Assembly: GCF_023159225.1 (NCBI RefSeq)
Contig: NC_063188.1
Location: 14,777,086-14,841,085 of the forward strand
DNA from: Perognathus longimembris pacificus
Lineage: Eukaryota > Chordata > Mammalia > Rodentia > Heteromyidae
Length of the DNA: 64,000 nt
Reading direction: 5' to 3'
Shown here: piece after piece, positions 10,886 through 22,850 of the stretch
Layout of the letters: each line of letters begins with the position of its first letter
Position numbering within the stretch: position 1 is the stretch's first letter
The notes under the pieces: generated by a model
What the model saw: only the letters and a program-made list of their open reading frames with translations
Told to the model about the DNA's origin: nothing
The model's database searches: none
Program-made: the position numbers and the translations under genes

Positions 10886-11032
10886 GAAAAAAAATTGCAG
10901 CCAACTTAATCTCATACATGAGCTTTTAAAATAGTTTCATCTTTCATACTTTAATATAATTTTTAAGACCTACTCATATACCTTTTTGTGGGTTTTGGGA
11001 TTTTACCTCTGTAACTTTTTTCCTCTGTGTCT

Positions 11033-11064
11033 GTGCGTGCGTGCGTGCATGCGCACGCACGCGC
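11033..11064 (+). repeat. Alternating purine-pyrimidine palindrome
   Basis: A GTGC/GCAC run in which GCGTGCGTGC (11039-11048) and GCACGCACGC (11053-11062) form a perfect 10-bp inverted repeat around a 4-base loop. Confidence 0.9.
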
Positions 11065-11280
11065 TGGTACTGGGGCTTAATCTCTGGACTAGGGCACTGT
11101 GCCTTACCTTTTTTGCTCAAGTCTGGTATTTTGCCATTTGAGGCAGTGTTCCGCTTCCAACTTCTTTGTGGTTATAGATGAGTCTCCTAGACTTTCCTGC
11201 CCACTCTGGTTTTGCATCTTAGGTCTCAATCTTCTGAGTAGCAAGGGCTAGCATTACTGGCATAAACAACCAGCATCCAC
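11065..11280 (-). repeat. 7SL-like/Geo composite SINE
   Basis: GGTACTGGGGCTTAATCTCTGG at one end and ATTACTGGCATAAACAACCAGC at the other; diverged. Confidence 0.65.
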
Positions 11281-11431
11281 TTTCTTTTTTCCATTTTGGA
11301 ACAGTCCTTTAGGCCAAAGTATGTTTTACACAAAATTTCTCTCATTTAAAAGATTTTTTCCTTTAACTTTTTCTACAAAAACATGTCTTTACATCTTGCT
11401 TCATCTTTTCTACTTGATACATTTGTATTTC

Positions 11432-11645
11432 TTTTCTTTTTTTTTTTTTGCCAGTCCTGGGCCTTGGACTCAGGGCCCAAGCACTGTCCCTGGCTTCTTT
11501 TTGCTCAAGGCTAGCATAGCACTCTGCCACTTGAGCCACGGTGCCACTTCTGGTCGTTTTCTATATATGGTGTTGGGGAATCAAACCCTGGGCTTTCATG
11601 TATACAAAGCAAGCACTCTTGGCACTAGGCCATATTCCCAGCCCC
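11432..11645 (-). repeat. IDL-Geo SINE
   Basis: T-run, GCCAGTCCTGGGCC, antisense B box GGAATCAAACC and CATATTCCCAGCCCC end. TGTATTTCTTTT and TGTATTTTTTTT flank it as a likely target-site duplication. Confidence 0.9.
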
Positions 11646-11751
11646 TGTATTTTTTTTTGTATTTGAAATTAGAATTTAGATAAGATTTTTTTCTACTCTC
11701 AGTGGTCTTATTTTAATGAAGACCCAAGGAAAAAAGCAATCTTTGTTATTG

Positions 11752-11982
11752 TCTTGGCTGGTACTGAAGCTTAAACTCAGAAATTTTGTGCTCACTTGGT
11801 TAGCTTGTTCATGTTTGCCCTTCCATTCCACCATTTGAGCCATGTGTCCACCCATGTGTTTTATTGGTTATTTGGAGACAGAGTCCCTTTGACTTTTCTA
11901 CCTAGACTGGCTTTGAACTATAAACCTTCTAATCTCGTTTCCTGAATAACTGGGATTATAGGCATTAGCCTCTGGCAGGTGG
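11752..11982 (-). repeat. Old 7SL-like/Geo composite SINE
   Basis: GGCTGGTACTGAAGC, CCACCATTTGAGCCATG and CTGGGATTATAGGCATTAGC preserve the antisense order. Confidence 0.6.
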
Positions 11983-12206
11983 ATAACAAAAGCAATCTTA
12001 AGCTTCTTCTCTATGCAAAAACAAATTATAAAATTTATTTACATTTATATTTGTTAATATGCCCATATGTTAAGAGTGGGTCCAAATTACACCAGAATAA
12101 AACAGATCAAGACTTCTGTCAATCTTAACATCATTTTTCTCAAGTCCTACATTTGAGAGTTAATTCCAGTTAAACTGGAAAACTGGTTTTCTGTAAGTGA
12201 CAGATG

Positions 12207-12252
12207 AGGAAAAAAGTAGTAAGGCATAAGAGGAAAAAAGTAGTAAGGCATA
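12207..12252 (+). repeat. 23-bp tandem duplication
   Basis: GAGGAAAAAAGTAGTAAGGC occurs twice in direct succession in otherwise unremarkable DNA. Confidence 0.85.
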
Positions 12253-12394
12253 ATGTAGAGAGGACTGGATTATCTTTGTTCATATATGTGTAAGGGCATG
12301 TATGTAATTTTAAGAAATTAGAATTGGAAGGACAAAGGGTGAAGAAACGCAGCAATGGTACTCATTAGATGTTATATTAAAAATGAACTACACA

Positions 12395-12545
12395 ACTTGT
12401 GGGTGGGAGGGGAAAACTAGGAGAGAGTGAAGGAAAGAGTAATATTGTCTTGAAAGAAATGTACTCATTACTTGACTTATGAAACTAACCCCTCTATACA
12501 TCACCTTTATAAGAACAATTTAATATTTTTTAAAGAAAATGATAA
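12395..12545 (+). mobile_element. L1 3'-end fragment, old
   Basis: GGTGGGAGGGGAAAAC, AAATGTACTCATTACTT and CCCCTCTATACATCACC match in order the L1 3' UTR fragment at 61250-61646. Heavily 5'-truncated and decayed. Confidence 0.6.
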
Positions 12546-12611
12546 AAAATGAGACATCCCATAAATGCCCATTTAGGAATTCATGAACTCAAATGTTTCT
12601 TAGGGGGATGG

Positions 12612-12836
12612 GAACAGCCCTGGGGCTTGAACCTTGGGGTCTGGGAACTATCTCTGAGCTTCTTTGGTTCAAGGCTAGCACTTGAGCCCACAGCTCCACT
12701 TCTAGCCTTTTCTGAGTATTTATTGGAGATAAGTGTCTCACAAACTTTTGTGCCTGGGCTGGCTTCGAGCCACGGTCCTCAGATCTTAGTTTCCTGAGTA
12801 TCTAGGGTTATAGGCATGAGCCTCCACTGCCTGTCC
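12612..12836 (-). repeat. 7SL-like/Geo composite SINE
   Basis: CCCTGGGGCTTGAACCTTGG, the antisense head TTCGAGCCACGGTCCTCAG, and TATAGGCATGAGCC are all present. Confidence 0.75.
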
Positions 12837-12839
12837 CAT

Positions 12840-13385
12840 AAGTGTAGTTTTGAGGTGCTTAGCAACCACCTCACACCAGAAATGCACATTTTTTATGTTG
12901 TGGCCACAAGTGAACATTTTTTTTCTAGGAGTTTTAGAAGATTGAGTTGTGTCCAACAGTGTTTTTTAGAAGTTAATTTGGGAAGTTTATCTTGGTGGCT
13001 GACATACAAACGTGTCAGGAAAGTGGTTTTGAGTTCATTTCCAATAGGGCTGTTGGCATAACCATCAGAATTTTAGCCTTCACCAAGCCAATCATCACAG
13101 ACTAATAGACATACAAAATGACACACACAATTAATTCAAAATGCACTTTTAGACAAACTGCCCTTTGCCTTTTTCTTTTTCTCTTTTAGTGGACTAGTCA
13201 GCTAGAGTTCTCCCTAAGGGGCAAGATACACTTGGTGCTTTTCATTCTTGAGCAGATCACAACAGAGATAGATCTCCAACACAAACACTCTGCTTTCTCT
13301 GAGTTCCTGACTTCCCTTCTCTGCTAATTGCCAACACAAGTTTTCTAATGAACTCAAATGCTCAGCAAAGCCTCTGAACAAGAGA
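12840..13385. other. Non-coding stretch, possibly internal to an old LTR element
   Basis: No gene. GGACTAGTCAGCTAGAGTTC and neighbours lead into the duplicated block at 13388, which may belong to the same old element. Confidence 0.3.
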
Positions 13386-13387
13386 TT

Positions 13388-13566
13388 CAAATTTCCTTGT
13401 CAGACTAATGGCAGAAGTCCAAATAGTTCAACGGAACCCAAAAGGGGCTCTGGAGAGCCTCCAAACCACAAGGAATTCAAAGCTTCCCTGGAAGATGAAT
13501 GGCAAAAGCCAAAATTAGTTCAACAGAACCAAAAATGGACCCAAAAGAGCCTCCAGACAGCAAGGA
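13388..13566 (+). repeat. Imperfect tandem duplication of about 88 bp
   Basis: TTCAAATTTCCTTGTCAGAC...TTCAACGGAACC...GAGCCTCCAAACCACAAGGAA is followed directly by a diverged copy (TTCAAAGCTTCCCTGGAAG...TTCAACAGAACC...GAGCCTCCAGACAGCAAGGAA). Indels separate the two. Confidence 0.7.
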
Positions 13567-13839
13567 AATAAAAGGGGAGGCCAAGGCGCACTGGTTGGAG
13601 AGAACTGAACAAGATTAGAATTCAAGGCCCTTAGTATTCAAATGGCCATTACTCTGCTCTACCAGAGCACACATGGCTAATACTGGCCAAAGGGGAAAAA
13701 TAGGAAAGAATCTCTGGAATAAATGTAATTCTAGTAGTTGTGTAGAAGAAATTCTATCTTTCCTCCTTGGTCCAGGGTTGACTTGTTGCTTGTGAAGTAG
13801 CTGGTACCACATGAGTATATTTTCTGGCTTGCCAAGGCT

Positions 13840-14690
13840 AAAACGAGTGTTAAACCCCAAGTCTCCAAACTCCTGGCATTCCATATGTCAGGTCTTGTCA
13901 CTCACCACACATGCAAAACCAAAAGACATAGTAAAGGGTAGAGAAAGGTATAAGACAGCACTTCAGTTCATCTTCAAGATACAGAATGGATTTTGGGTGA
14001 TAGTTTTGTGTGTGTGTGTGTGTCTTGTACTGGGGCTTGATCTCGGGGCCTTTTGCTTTTCCTTGGTACTCTGCCACTGGATCCACACCTCTAGGTGCAG
14101 CTCTTTTTGTTTGTTTGTTTAATTGGATTTGTATGCCCTGGCTAGTTTCAAATTGAAGTCATCATATCTCAGCCTCCCAAGTAGTTGTGGTTATAAGGGC
14201 TAGCTAGCTACCAGTGCCTGGCAAACTAGGCTTACGTAGACAAAAGAACTGGAGGAAGCTGAAGGAGAGGTATGCATAATTATCAAACAGCCCCAGTCAC
14301 AGGTGTATCCCAGTGCTCTAAAGTGACTGTAGATTGTCTGGCAACTCATAGTCTTAGAATTAGTCAGGGGATTGTCTTTTTTTTTCCTGAAGTTCCAGAG
14401 TTGTTCTAGCCATCATCACTTGAGATGATTGATTTAGTTCCCCTGAGATTACTCCTGGTGGTGGGTGCAGCTTTATCATTATAGGTACTTGCCCTCTTTT
14501 TAGGAGGGAGGGATATTTTCAGCCCTTCATCATAAAGATGCTGTGTATAAGTCAGTCCTTCCTGGAATTCATGATGATTATACAGTGACTGAAGAGAGAC
14601 TGGCTTAGAGCAAAGATAAATACAATGTGGAGGCAAAGAAGCCACATTTTTCTCCTGCTTTTTATTAATTTCTGGATACAAGTAGGGAGT
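13840..14690 (+). repeat. Unidentified interspersed repeat, copy 2
   Basis: Second copy of the element at 9330-9795, interrupted by an antisense SINE at about 14024-14224. It extends further than copy 1 and may be the more complete example. Confidence 0.5.
14008..14224 (-). repeat. (TG)n and old composite SINE inside repeat copy 2
   Basis: A short TG run is followed by TTGTACTGGGGCTTGATCTC and the antisense head ATATCTCAGCCTCCCAAGTAG. Confidence 0.65.
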
Positions 14691-14699
14691 TGGGTGCTT

Positions 14700-16945
14700 T
14701 TAAGCAAATGCAGCTTTTAAGCACCTGTTACATTTTTAGTGTGGAATTCTCTAATTTCTTATTCTATAGCTGAAGGGCTATTGATAAAACAGCTGTGTTT
14801 GAAGGTAATAATTGTTTACCCCAATCTGTTTAGTGCCAGTAAACTGACAACCTGTCTGACATAAGTTTTCTGACTCTTATTCTCTTAACCTGTTTGGATT
14901 GCATATGCACATTAAAAACTTAGTTCAGGGCTTATTCTCATATTGTTTCCTGTTCTTGGAATAATATCTCTGTCATCTGTAGCTCATCTGTAGTCTCTTT
15001 ACCATGTATTATCTGGCCATTGTACAAATCTGTACTGACATGAAAAAGGCCAGAGGAGGGATTAGGGATATGGCTGTTTTGTTACTAGGACAAATTTAGG
15101 AAGAAAAGTTACATAATTAGATGGCTAATGTTGTCGTTACTTAGACTAAGTAGTATGCACTGTTTGTGAAATTCAGTCATTAGAAAGACTTGGCATCAAT
15201 CTAGAATTTAAAGTTTTATGTGTAGGGTTTCTTAAGTGCTTGTTTCCATAGGTGGATTAGGATTAGGGTTGAGGCCTTAGAAGTGAAAAGGGGAATGATG
15301 TGAATGTACATAGTGGAAGCCAGTTGAAGTTTAACCTTCCAGGAGCTTCTGGGCATATTTAATAAGCATGCTTTATATACATGTAATTAGAAGGTAGTAA
15401 AGAGTACACAGTACCCTTTGAGGTCTGTATCTGGAGCTAATTCTTTAAATCAGCACTCAGAAGTGTTACTATAAGGTATAAACAAAAAAGGAAATGTCTT
15501 AGGCACATGTTTTCTAAGTAATTTAGGAAATAAATAGAACCATTGGTTGCCATTGGAGAAGCATGCATTATTTCTTAAGATCCCATGAAATGGCTTTGGA
15601 CAACCATCATGTCCCCCTTGATTAACTCAGCAAATAAGTGTGAGTTTAGTAAAATAATAGGGCAGACTGAGGGCATTTAATAACTTACTATTTCGTCTAT
15701 ATATTGAAATGAGTAATGAGTGACTTGCAAAGCCAAAGCCCATGTTAACTCTGTGGATAGACTACCAGTTTTCTGTTTAGAAATGGATTCCCACCCCAGA
15801 TTTTATACTAAAAGCCACAATTAGTTTGCATGTTGTTGTACACACTGATTGCTATACTCCTTGCCATAAAATATTACCCTTGTTAATTGCAATTTCTTTG
15901 AGAGTCTTTCCATTCAAATTATTCATCCTACTTTTGAAAGGATTCAGTGAATATCAACAATGTAATAAATGCTTACAGTTTTTCAGAAAACTGTATTTCA
16001 AACCCTTTTATAAAGTAATCTGAAAACAAACACAGGTTGGCTGTCATTCTGACTTGTTGGGCAATTTAGGCTAGTCTGTGTTTATAGACTGTGAAGAATG
16101 CTCCCAAAGAGGGTGGAGGTTACCCAGATGGACCTACAAGGTTACTTTTAGAGCATGCAGTTTGGTGAAAAGGCTAAATTGGTGATAGAATTAGAAACTA
16201 TCTACAGAGGACATTTAAAGGGTTTGGATTTTTTCTTGGATCTGATGAGGTCTAAGATTCTTCATGCCAAAGGACATAGCTTACTTCCCTGTTTATAATA
16301 GGCATTGTGTGTTTGCCACACAATCTGAAAAAGTAGTGTTAGTTCAGCTTCATAGTATTCTTTAAAATGTAGTAATGTTTTCTTTATACATCATTTATAA
16401 AATGCTCTGTCATGTATAATTCTATTTTTATTGAAGGGCAAAAGTAGAGTCTTCACCCAGAAATGGTTAAGTGTAAAGTTAAGTATCTGGTAATGTGAAT
16501 GTTCGTAGGGTGGGCTCTTTCCCATCCAGTGTACATTTATGTGCACATGTGTGCTTATATTTATGTGTATGCATGCCCACCCACAGACAGAGATGATTCT
16601 ATAGCAGATTACACCATTTGTAAGGCCAAAACTTTTACTTGCAGGGCTGCATTTGTTCTAGTACAGTAGTTTATTGGTTACAGATCAATTTGATAGCATG
16701 TTGACATTGTATATCATTTTCTTTGAGAAATAGGCCTTTATACTTAATTGATGGACATTTTCGATTTTCTAGGGGTTTAAGGAGTACATTAACCAGTTTA
16801 AGAGTTTTACTCCATTAATATCTAAGCAGTTATCTCTATTAGATCATAAGACATTTTTCTGCTTACCATGTACTCTGGTTCTTTTAAGCAGGCATGCGAC
16901 TTGCATTTCTTTACCTACCAAGGTCTCATTTCCTGAAATTTAAAA
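14700..16945. other. 2.2 kb without SINEs or genes
   Basis: AT-rich sequence with no recognised repeat, exon or RNA gene; the longest SINE-free run in the left part of the window. Confidence 0.5.
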
Positions 16946-16949
16946 GTGT

Positions 16950-17035
16950 TATTTTTTCCAAGATGGAGTTTTACTGTGTCTCCCAGCTTTGTGACACTCC
17001 CACCTAGGCAACACAACACCTCAGCTGGCTAAAAC
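16950..17035 (-). repeat. B1-like remnant
   Basis: AAGATGGAGTTTTACTGTGTC resembles an antisense 7SL-derived end; short and degraded. Confidence 0.3.
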
Positions 17036-17067
17036 TAGAATTTTATTTATTCATTTGTTTTTTGTTT

Positions 17068-17306
17068 TTGTGCTGGTACTGGGGCTTGAATGCAGGGCTG
17101 AGGTGCTGTATCTTGGAGTTCTGTTTTCACTTAAGGCTGACGCTTTACCATATGAGCCACATCTCCACTTCTGCCTTAGTCTTAGTTACATGGAGGTAAG
17201 AGTCTATTGGATTTGTCTGTCCAGATTGGCTTCAAATCTTGATCCTCTGATCTCAGCCTTCTCAGAAGCTAGGATTAGAGGCTTGAGCCACGAGTAGAGC
17301 CTGGCT
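17068..17306 (-). repeat. 7SL-like/Geo composite SINE
   Basis: GTGCTGGTACTGGGGCTTGA to AGGCTTGAGCCACGAG, with CCTCTGATCTCAGCCTTCTC in the head. Confidence 0.7.
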
Positions 17307-17356
17307 TTGATCCTCCCTCCCCCCCTCTATGTTTCCCTTTCCCCCCATCTCTTCCC

Positions 17357-17542
17357 TTGCCAGTCCTAGGGCTTGAACTCATGGCCTGGGCACTGGCTTC
17401 TTTTGCTCAAGGGTGTAGCACGCTACCACTTGAGCCACAGCACCACTTCTGGCATTTTCTGTTTGTGTGGTACTGAGGAATCAAACCCAAGACTTCATGC
17501 ATGCCAGACAAGCACTCCACCACCAAGCCACATTCCCAGCCC
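17357..17542 (-). repeat. IDL-Geo SINE
   Basis: TTGCCAGTCCTAGGGCTTG through GAGGAATCAAACCCAAG to ACATTCCCAGCCC; a deletion shortens the Geo half. Confidence 0.85.
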
Positions 17543-17544
17543 TC

Positions 17545-17705
17545 TTTTCTCATAGTGGATTCTCTACCAACTGAACTACACCTGCAGCCCAGCCTTTTCA
17601 CTAATCAGAGATTATTGTAGACTTTTTTGTCCTCTGGCTTCCAACTGCAGTTGTTAGATTTCAGCTTCCCTGAGTAGTATGACAGGAATGAGCCGCCCAC
17701 GCTTA
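17545..17705 (-). repeat. SINE fragments
   Basis: A partial ID (ACTACACCTGCAGCCC) and a partial 7SL-like head (GATTTCAGCTTCCCTGAGTAG region). Confidence 0.4.
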
Positions 17706-18875
17706 AAATTAGTGTGTTCTAATGGCCTGATCCCTAAGATCCCTTTTGTTGCTTTGTTTACTCAGCATAGTATAAACCATCAAGCAAGATAGAACACTGA
17801 GTAGAAGCTGAGAAAAAGAAACAAAGGACTCAAAGACTTCTATTAGATAATTTGAAGATCAGAGATTTAGGGAAAGAATCTGTGATTCTTGATGTGAATG
17901 TATTGTAGCACTAAGGCTGCCTCTGTGTATGACACTTGATAATAGAGTAATAATTACCATGTTAGTCCTTTTTTGACTACTACTTTGTTGGGCTACCTGT
18001 AAACAGTTTTTTTTTTAAGAAATTAAATCCTTTCAACCAAGTATTTATTGGGTCAAGTTACTTTTAGTGGCTGCAGGAGGTGGATGAAATGATACACCTC
18101 ATATGAAGAAGCTATGAATTATACTTCATACAAATGTTTTCAAGTAAATCCAATTTAAGTGTTTATGGTGTTAGAGGCTGTATGGAAGACATTTCAGTCT
18201 TAGTAAAACTGTCCCTAGGCTGCTTCTATCTATTTAGCATTCTGATATTCATCTGCTCGAGTTTGTTTTAGATTTTATCCAAAATGATTTAATTTTGTAG
18301 TAAAGAATTCTATACAAGCCTGAAGCTTGTATCAGGCTGTCCAAATAAGTACTTTCATTCTGTAAGGTTTTCTCCTAAGAAGTAGAAATTCATCGGTATG
18401 GAATAACAACATTTTTAAACTATTGAAAATATCTTCATACCACTCCAGAGCTTAAGTATGTCAGCCAATAATAATTAAATGGTACCTAAACAAAGATTTC
18501 TGGGAAGAGAAAATTACCTAGATTAAAGAATTTGAAAGATAAATGAGATCATCAACATTCTATCCTTCATATGAGAAACTTATGTAATCCACAGAATATT
18601 GACTAGAAAATTAAAGAAATTAAATGTTAGAGAGGGCAAAGCTGTAACACGATGAGAATACTGCAAAGACTGTATGCTAGAGCCTCCAAGAAAATGCAGA
18701 CACAAAGCTAGAGGGTATGATGACTGCATGGGTTCCTGACTATGATAAATGCAAGAGTTCTTAACAGATGGATAGCTATACCTAGAATCTTCTGACACAA
18801 AGAGGACAGGGGTGTCACACGTTTTCTTAATTATTAAAACCAATTGAAATAAAAAACGGCTTCAAAACATACAAA
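17706..18875. other. Non-coding stretch
   Basis: No recognised gene or repeat over about 1.2 kb. Confidence 0.45.
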
Positions 18876-18880
18876 TGTAT

Positions 18881-19078
18881 TTTTTTTGCAAGTCCTGGGG
18901 CTTGAACTCAGGGCCTGGGCACTGTCCCTAAGCTTCTTTTGCTCAAGGCAAGCACTCTGCCACTTGAGTCACAGCATCATTTCTGGCTTTTTCTGTTTAT
19001 ATGGTATTGAAGAATTGAACCTAGGGCTTTATATATGCTAGGCAAGCACTCTACCACTAAAACACATTCCCAGCCCCC
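18881..19078 (-). repeat. IDL-Geo SINE
   Basis: T-run, CAAGTCCTGGGGCTTGAA and ATTCCCAGCCCCC. AAATGTATTTT and GAATGTGTTTT flank it as an imperfect target-site duplication. Confidence 0.85.
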
Positions 19079-19420
19079 GAATGTGTTTTGACCAACAGCT
19101 TCTCTCATGTTTCTCCTTTTTCACAACCCCTTCATATCTCTTTAAGCTGTTCTAGCTCTTTCCTTATCTCCCTGCACTGACTTAATAACCAGTATTCAGT
19201 TTTCCGTATGTTTTTGTTTTCTACACTTAGTTCACCTATCCTATTTCCTTTTTGGTAGAATTTATGCCACTATTAGTTTTTTCTACCAGTTACCTCTGCA
19301 ACTTCAGCCACTGTACATCAATTCCATCTTTTGTTGTGCCCAAACTGCAGGCTTGGCATGCACATTAATTTTGTACATTTGTCTTTGCTTTCATTTCTGC
19401 CCCATTTACATTTACTCCTC
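19079..19420. other. Pyrimidine-rich non-coding stretch
   Basis: No gene seen. Confidence 0.35.
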
Positions 19421-19433
19421 CTCAACTGTACTT

Positions 19434-19628
19434 TTTTGGCCAGTCCTGGGGCTTGGACTCAGGGCCTGAGCACTGTCCCTGACTTCTTTTTGCTCAAGGC
19501 TAGCACTCTGCCACTTGAGCCTCAGCGCCACTTCTGGCCATTTTCTGTATATGTGGTGCTGGGGAATGGAACCCAGGGCCTCATGTATATGAGGCAGGCA
19601 CTCTTGCCACTAGGCCATATCCCCAGCC
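19434..19628 (-). repeat. IDL-Geo SINE with exact target-site duplication
   Basis: CTCAACTGTACTT occurs at 19421-19433 and again at 19629-19641. The body keeps GGCCAGTCCTGGGGC and CATATCCCCAGCCC, so this is a fairly recent insertion. Confidence 0.93.
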
Positions 19629-19654
19629 CTCAACTGTACTTATGATCTTACTTT

Positions 19655-20013
19655 GTGATATTTAAGTGCTTCACCACTTGAACCACAGCCCTAGCCCCCT
19701 TTGTTTCAATTATTTTTGGTATAGGATCTCATATATATATATATATTCTCATTTCCCCTGGGCCAATGTGAATCACCATGTTTCTATAAATGTTGGCTGA
19801 GCAGCTTAGAATGACAGGTATGCACCATCATGCCTAGCTTTAGGTTGTCTACCTTGGTTAAGATAGAGTCTTGATGACCTTTTGCCTGGAGAGTCTTGGT
19901 AACTTTTTGCCTGGGCTGGTCTTGAGCAAGCTTCAGTCTTGATTCTTGAGCAAGCTTCATCTCTGATTCCCAAGTACCTGGGATTACAGGTGGGAGACCA
20001 AGTGTCTGGTCCA
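19655..20013 (-). repeat. Old ID and B1-like SINE remnants with (AT)n
   Basis: CACCACTTGAACCACAGCCC (ID end), a short AT run near 19733, then an antisense 7SL-like element ending CTGGGATTACAGGTGGGAG. AGCAAGCTTCA-type phrases repeat inside it. Confidence 0.5.
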
Positions 20014-20361
20014 TTTATAATTTCCTTATTTTTTGGATTAAGTCATTACAAGTAAACTCTTTAAGAAAGGTATGTATAAGACTAAGGTGCTGAACTTTAT
20101 ATAAACTATTTGAAAATACACTTATTTAGACATTACATTTAGTTAACTACTTGATACCATATGTCCTTAGTTACTTTCTTTCCTCTGTTTTTATTCTTTT
20201 TGAACTTTTTATTCTTGGGCCAATATTCTGCAACATTTACATTTTGTTTTACTTGATTTTTTTTCTTGATGTTCAGGAATACTTTCCCAATATTGTGCAA
20301 TTCATGTTTGACCAGATATTCATAATTTCTTCCCTTTCCCCTTTCTTCCCACCACTTCCCC

Positions 20362-20545
20362 CTTCTTGTCCTAGGGCCTCATCTTAGGGCGTGGGCACTA
20401 TCCCTGAGCATTTTTCCCCCTCAACACTAGCACTCTACCATATTCCACTTAGAAGTTTTTTATTTAATAAAAAAGTCTCAACTTTGCCTGCTGGGCTGGT
20501 TTTGAACCATGATCGGCTGCTTTTGAACCATGATCCCCAATAGAT
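20362..20545 (-). repeat. 7SL-like/Geo composite SINE, truncated
   Basis: CTTGTCCTAGGGCCTCATC starts it. GGTTTTGAACCATGATC is followed by a short local duplicate (GCTTTTGAACCATGATC). Confidence 0.6.
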
Positions 20546-21530
20546 ATCCTTTTTTATAAGACCATGGTAGACATCTAACTTCTTCCATTTCTTTAAAGTC
20601 TTTCCTAGGTCCCATTGCTAGTAGTCCCTTTTAAATTTCTCATAATTGTGTCTATAGCTAGGTTGTAGACAAATCATTGTTGTTCATCTTATGATTTGTT
20701 GTCTAATTAAAATAATTTTCTCTTTATCCTTAATTTTTTATGAATTACAGTATTTTTCTTTGGAATGTCATTATGCAGCATATAAAGCACTAGTTCCAGG
20801 ATTTCCTATTTGTTACAACCTGGAATTTGTCTTTTCACAATACCAGATCTATACTTTGAATAGAATTTATTTTTATGAATTTGTGCTATACTTAATTTTA
20901 TACCATTTTCTTTGGAATCTAGGTAACTAAAAATAGCACAGTGTCACACATTAAATGAGCTACTTAAAAATCATCTCCAATAACAAGTAGAGGAATTCAA
21001 CTTACTGATGTAGAAGTCTCCTTATCAGCAAAAATGTAGATTTGAAAATGTACAGTAAATACTGTTAGTATGAATTGCTAGCTAACTTACTTTTAATTGA
21101 CAAAAGTCCTTGATAATCCAAATGCCTTGATATTGCCTTGACAGTCCAGATGCTTTTTGCTTTAATTAATCTATTAACAAATTAAAGTCAATACTTCTTG
21201 AAATTTATGGCATCCTGGCTTATCATGCAGATTCTTGAGAATTTTCTTTTGCTAATGTTTTGTGCCCATTGAGATCCTTCCAGATGATAGGCTAAAGCAC
21301 TTGCCATAAGATTTTGTGTCCTACAAAATCTTGGTGTCCTACCCATTTCTCCTGTCTAATAATCTCAAATCCTCCTGCCTGAGTAAAGAGTTTATATTGT
21401 CAGTTGTATAGGCAGTTCAATAAATGAATGTTTTCCTAACATTTTAACTGTTTTCAGATGTCCATGGGTGATCTTAGAATTTGAATCTAGAAGTCTTTGC
21501 TGCTTCAAAGGACTGTTTCCTGCATCTTGT
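20546..21530. other. AT-rich non-coding stretch
   Basis: No recognised gene or repeat. Confidence 0.4.
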
Positions 21531-21807
21531 TTCTTACTCATTTTCACTTAAGTATATTTTTCTTATATGAATTCTACAAAGGGGTTTCATTGTGACACAA
21601 ATATATTAAAATGTACTATAATCTCTTCCCCCCCCATACCTTTCGACCCCTTCCTAAAATAATTTTAACAGGTTTCATTAGTTGGTTTTTATATATGCAA
21701 ATTGCCTTGACTGTAATCATCCTCAGTTACCAATCCCTTGTTTTCCCACTCCCTCCCATTAGAATCCACATCTGCAACAGTCATTTATTTTCCTGTCATT
21801 TACTATT

Positions 21808-22645
21808 CTTTTTTTAAATTTAATTTTATTGTCAAGGTGATGTACAGAGGGGTTACAGTTACATACATAAGGTAGTGAATACATCTCCTCAGTCCTGGGG
21901 CTTGAACTCAGTGCCTGAGCACTGTCCCTGGCTTTTTTTGCTCAAGGCTAGCTAGCTATCACTCTGCCAACTTGAGCCACAACACCACTTCTGGCCTTTT
22001 CTATATATGTGGTACTGAGAAATCGAACTTAGGGCTTCATGTATACGAGGCAAGCACTCTTGCCACTAGGCCATATTCCCAGCCCAAATACATTTCTTGT
22101 CACACTTGTTAAACCATCCCCTATTTTTGTTCCCACCTTCCCTCCCTCCATCACCCCCCCCATTGTACAGCTAATTTCCAACATACTGTCTTTTAAGTAT
22201 TGCTACTGCACTGGATCACCCTTTATCCTTTGTCTCACTGTTTTGATGTTCCCTTCCCTTCCCTAATTCAGGTAAATGTATATATAATACCCAGGGTACC
22301 GAAATCACATACAGTGACAACAGAATAAACTATAAGACAGAAAGAAAGAAAAAATTCACATAGTATATTAAAAATAATATAAATGAAGAATCTCTTGTCT
22401 CCATATCTTGAAGTTCATTTCACTTAGCATCACCTTATATGATCATATTTACATAGCTATTGAGCTATTGTGATCCTCTGCCAGGATTATCCTAGACATA
22501 TACTAATTATTACCAGTGAGGGAAATCATGGAATCTATGTTTCTTTGGGTCTGGCTCACTTCACTTAGTATGATTTTTTTTCCCCAAGTCTTTCCATTTC
22601 CTTACGAATGGGGCTTTTCTTAGTGTGCATTAAAATTGCATCAGA
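21808..22645 (-). mobile_element. Antisense L1 3'-end fragment
   Basis: AAATTTAATTTTATTGTCAA is the reverse complement of the L1 3' terminus at 61615-61635. The fragment runs through the pyrimidine-rich 3' UTR (complement of the G-rich tract) to the ORF2 tail, and is split by a SINE at 21888-22085. Confidence 0.75.
21888..22085 (-). repeat. IDL-Geo SINE inside the L1 fragment
   Basis: CAGTCCTGGGGCTTGAACTC to CATATTCCCAGCCC, flanked by AATACATCTC and AATACATTTC. It inserted after the L1 fragment. Confidence 0.88.
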
Positions 22646-22647
22646 GG

Positions 22648-22850
22648 GCTGGGGATATGGCCTAGTGACAAGAGCGCTTGCCTCGTATACTTGAAGCCCT
22701 GGGTTCGATTCCCCAGCACCACATATACAGAAAATGGCCAGAAGTGGCGCTGTGACTCAAGTGGCAGACTGCTAGCCTTGAGCAAAAAGAAGCCAGGGAC
22801 AGTGCTCAGGCCCTGAGTCCAATGCCCAGGACTGGCAAAAAAAAAAAAAA
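22648..22850 (+). repeat. IDL-Geo SINE with exact target-site duplication
   Basis: TTGCATCAGAGG lies on both sides (about 22636-22647 and 22851-22862). Boxes A and B and a 14-A tail are intact. Confidence 0.93.
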
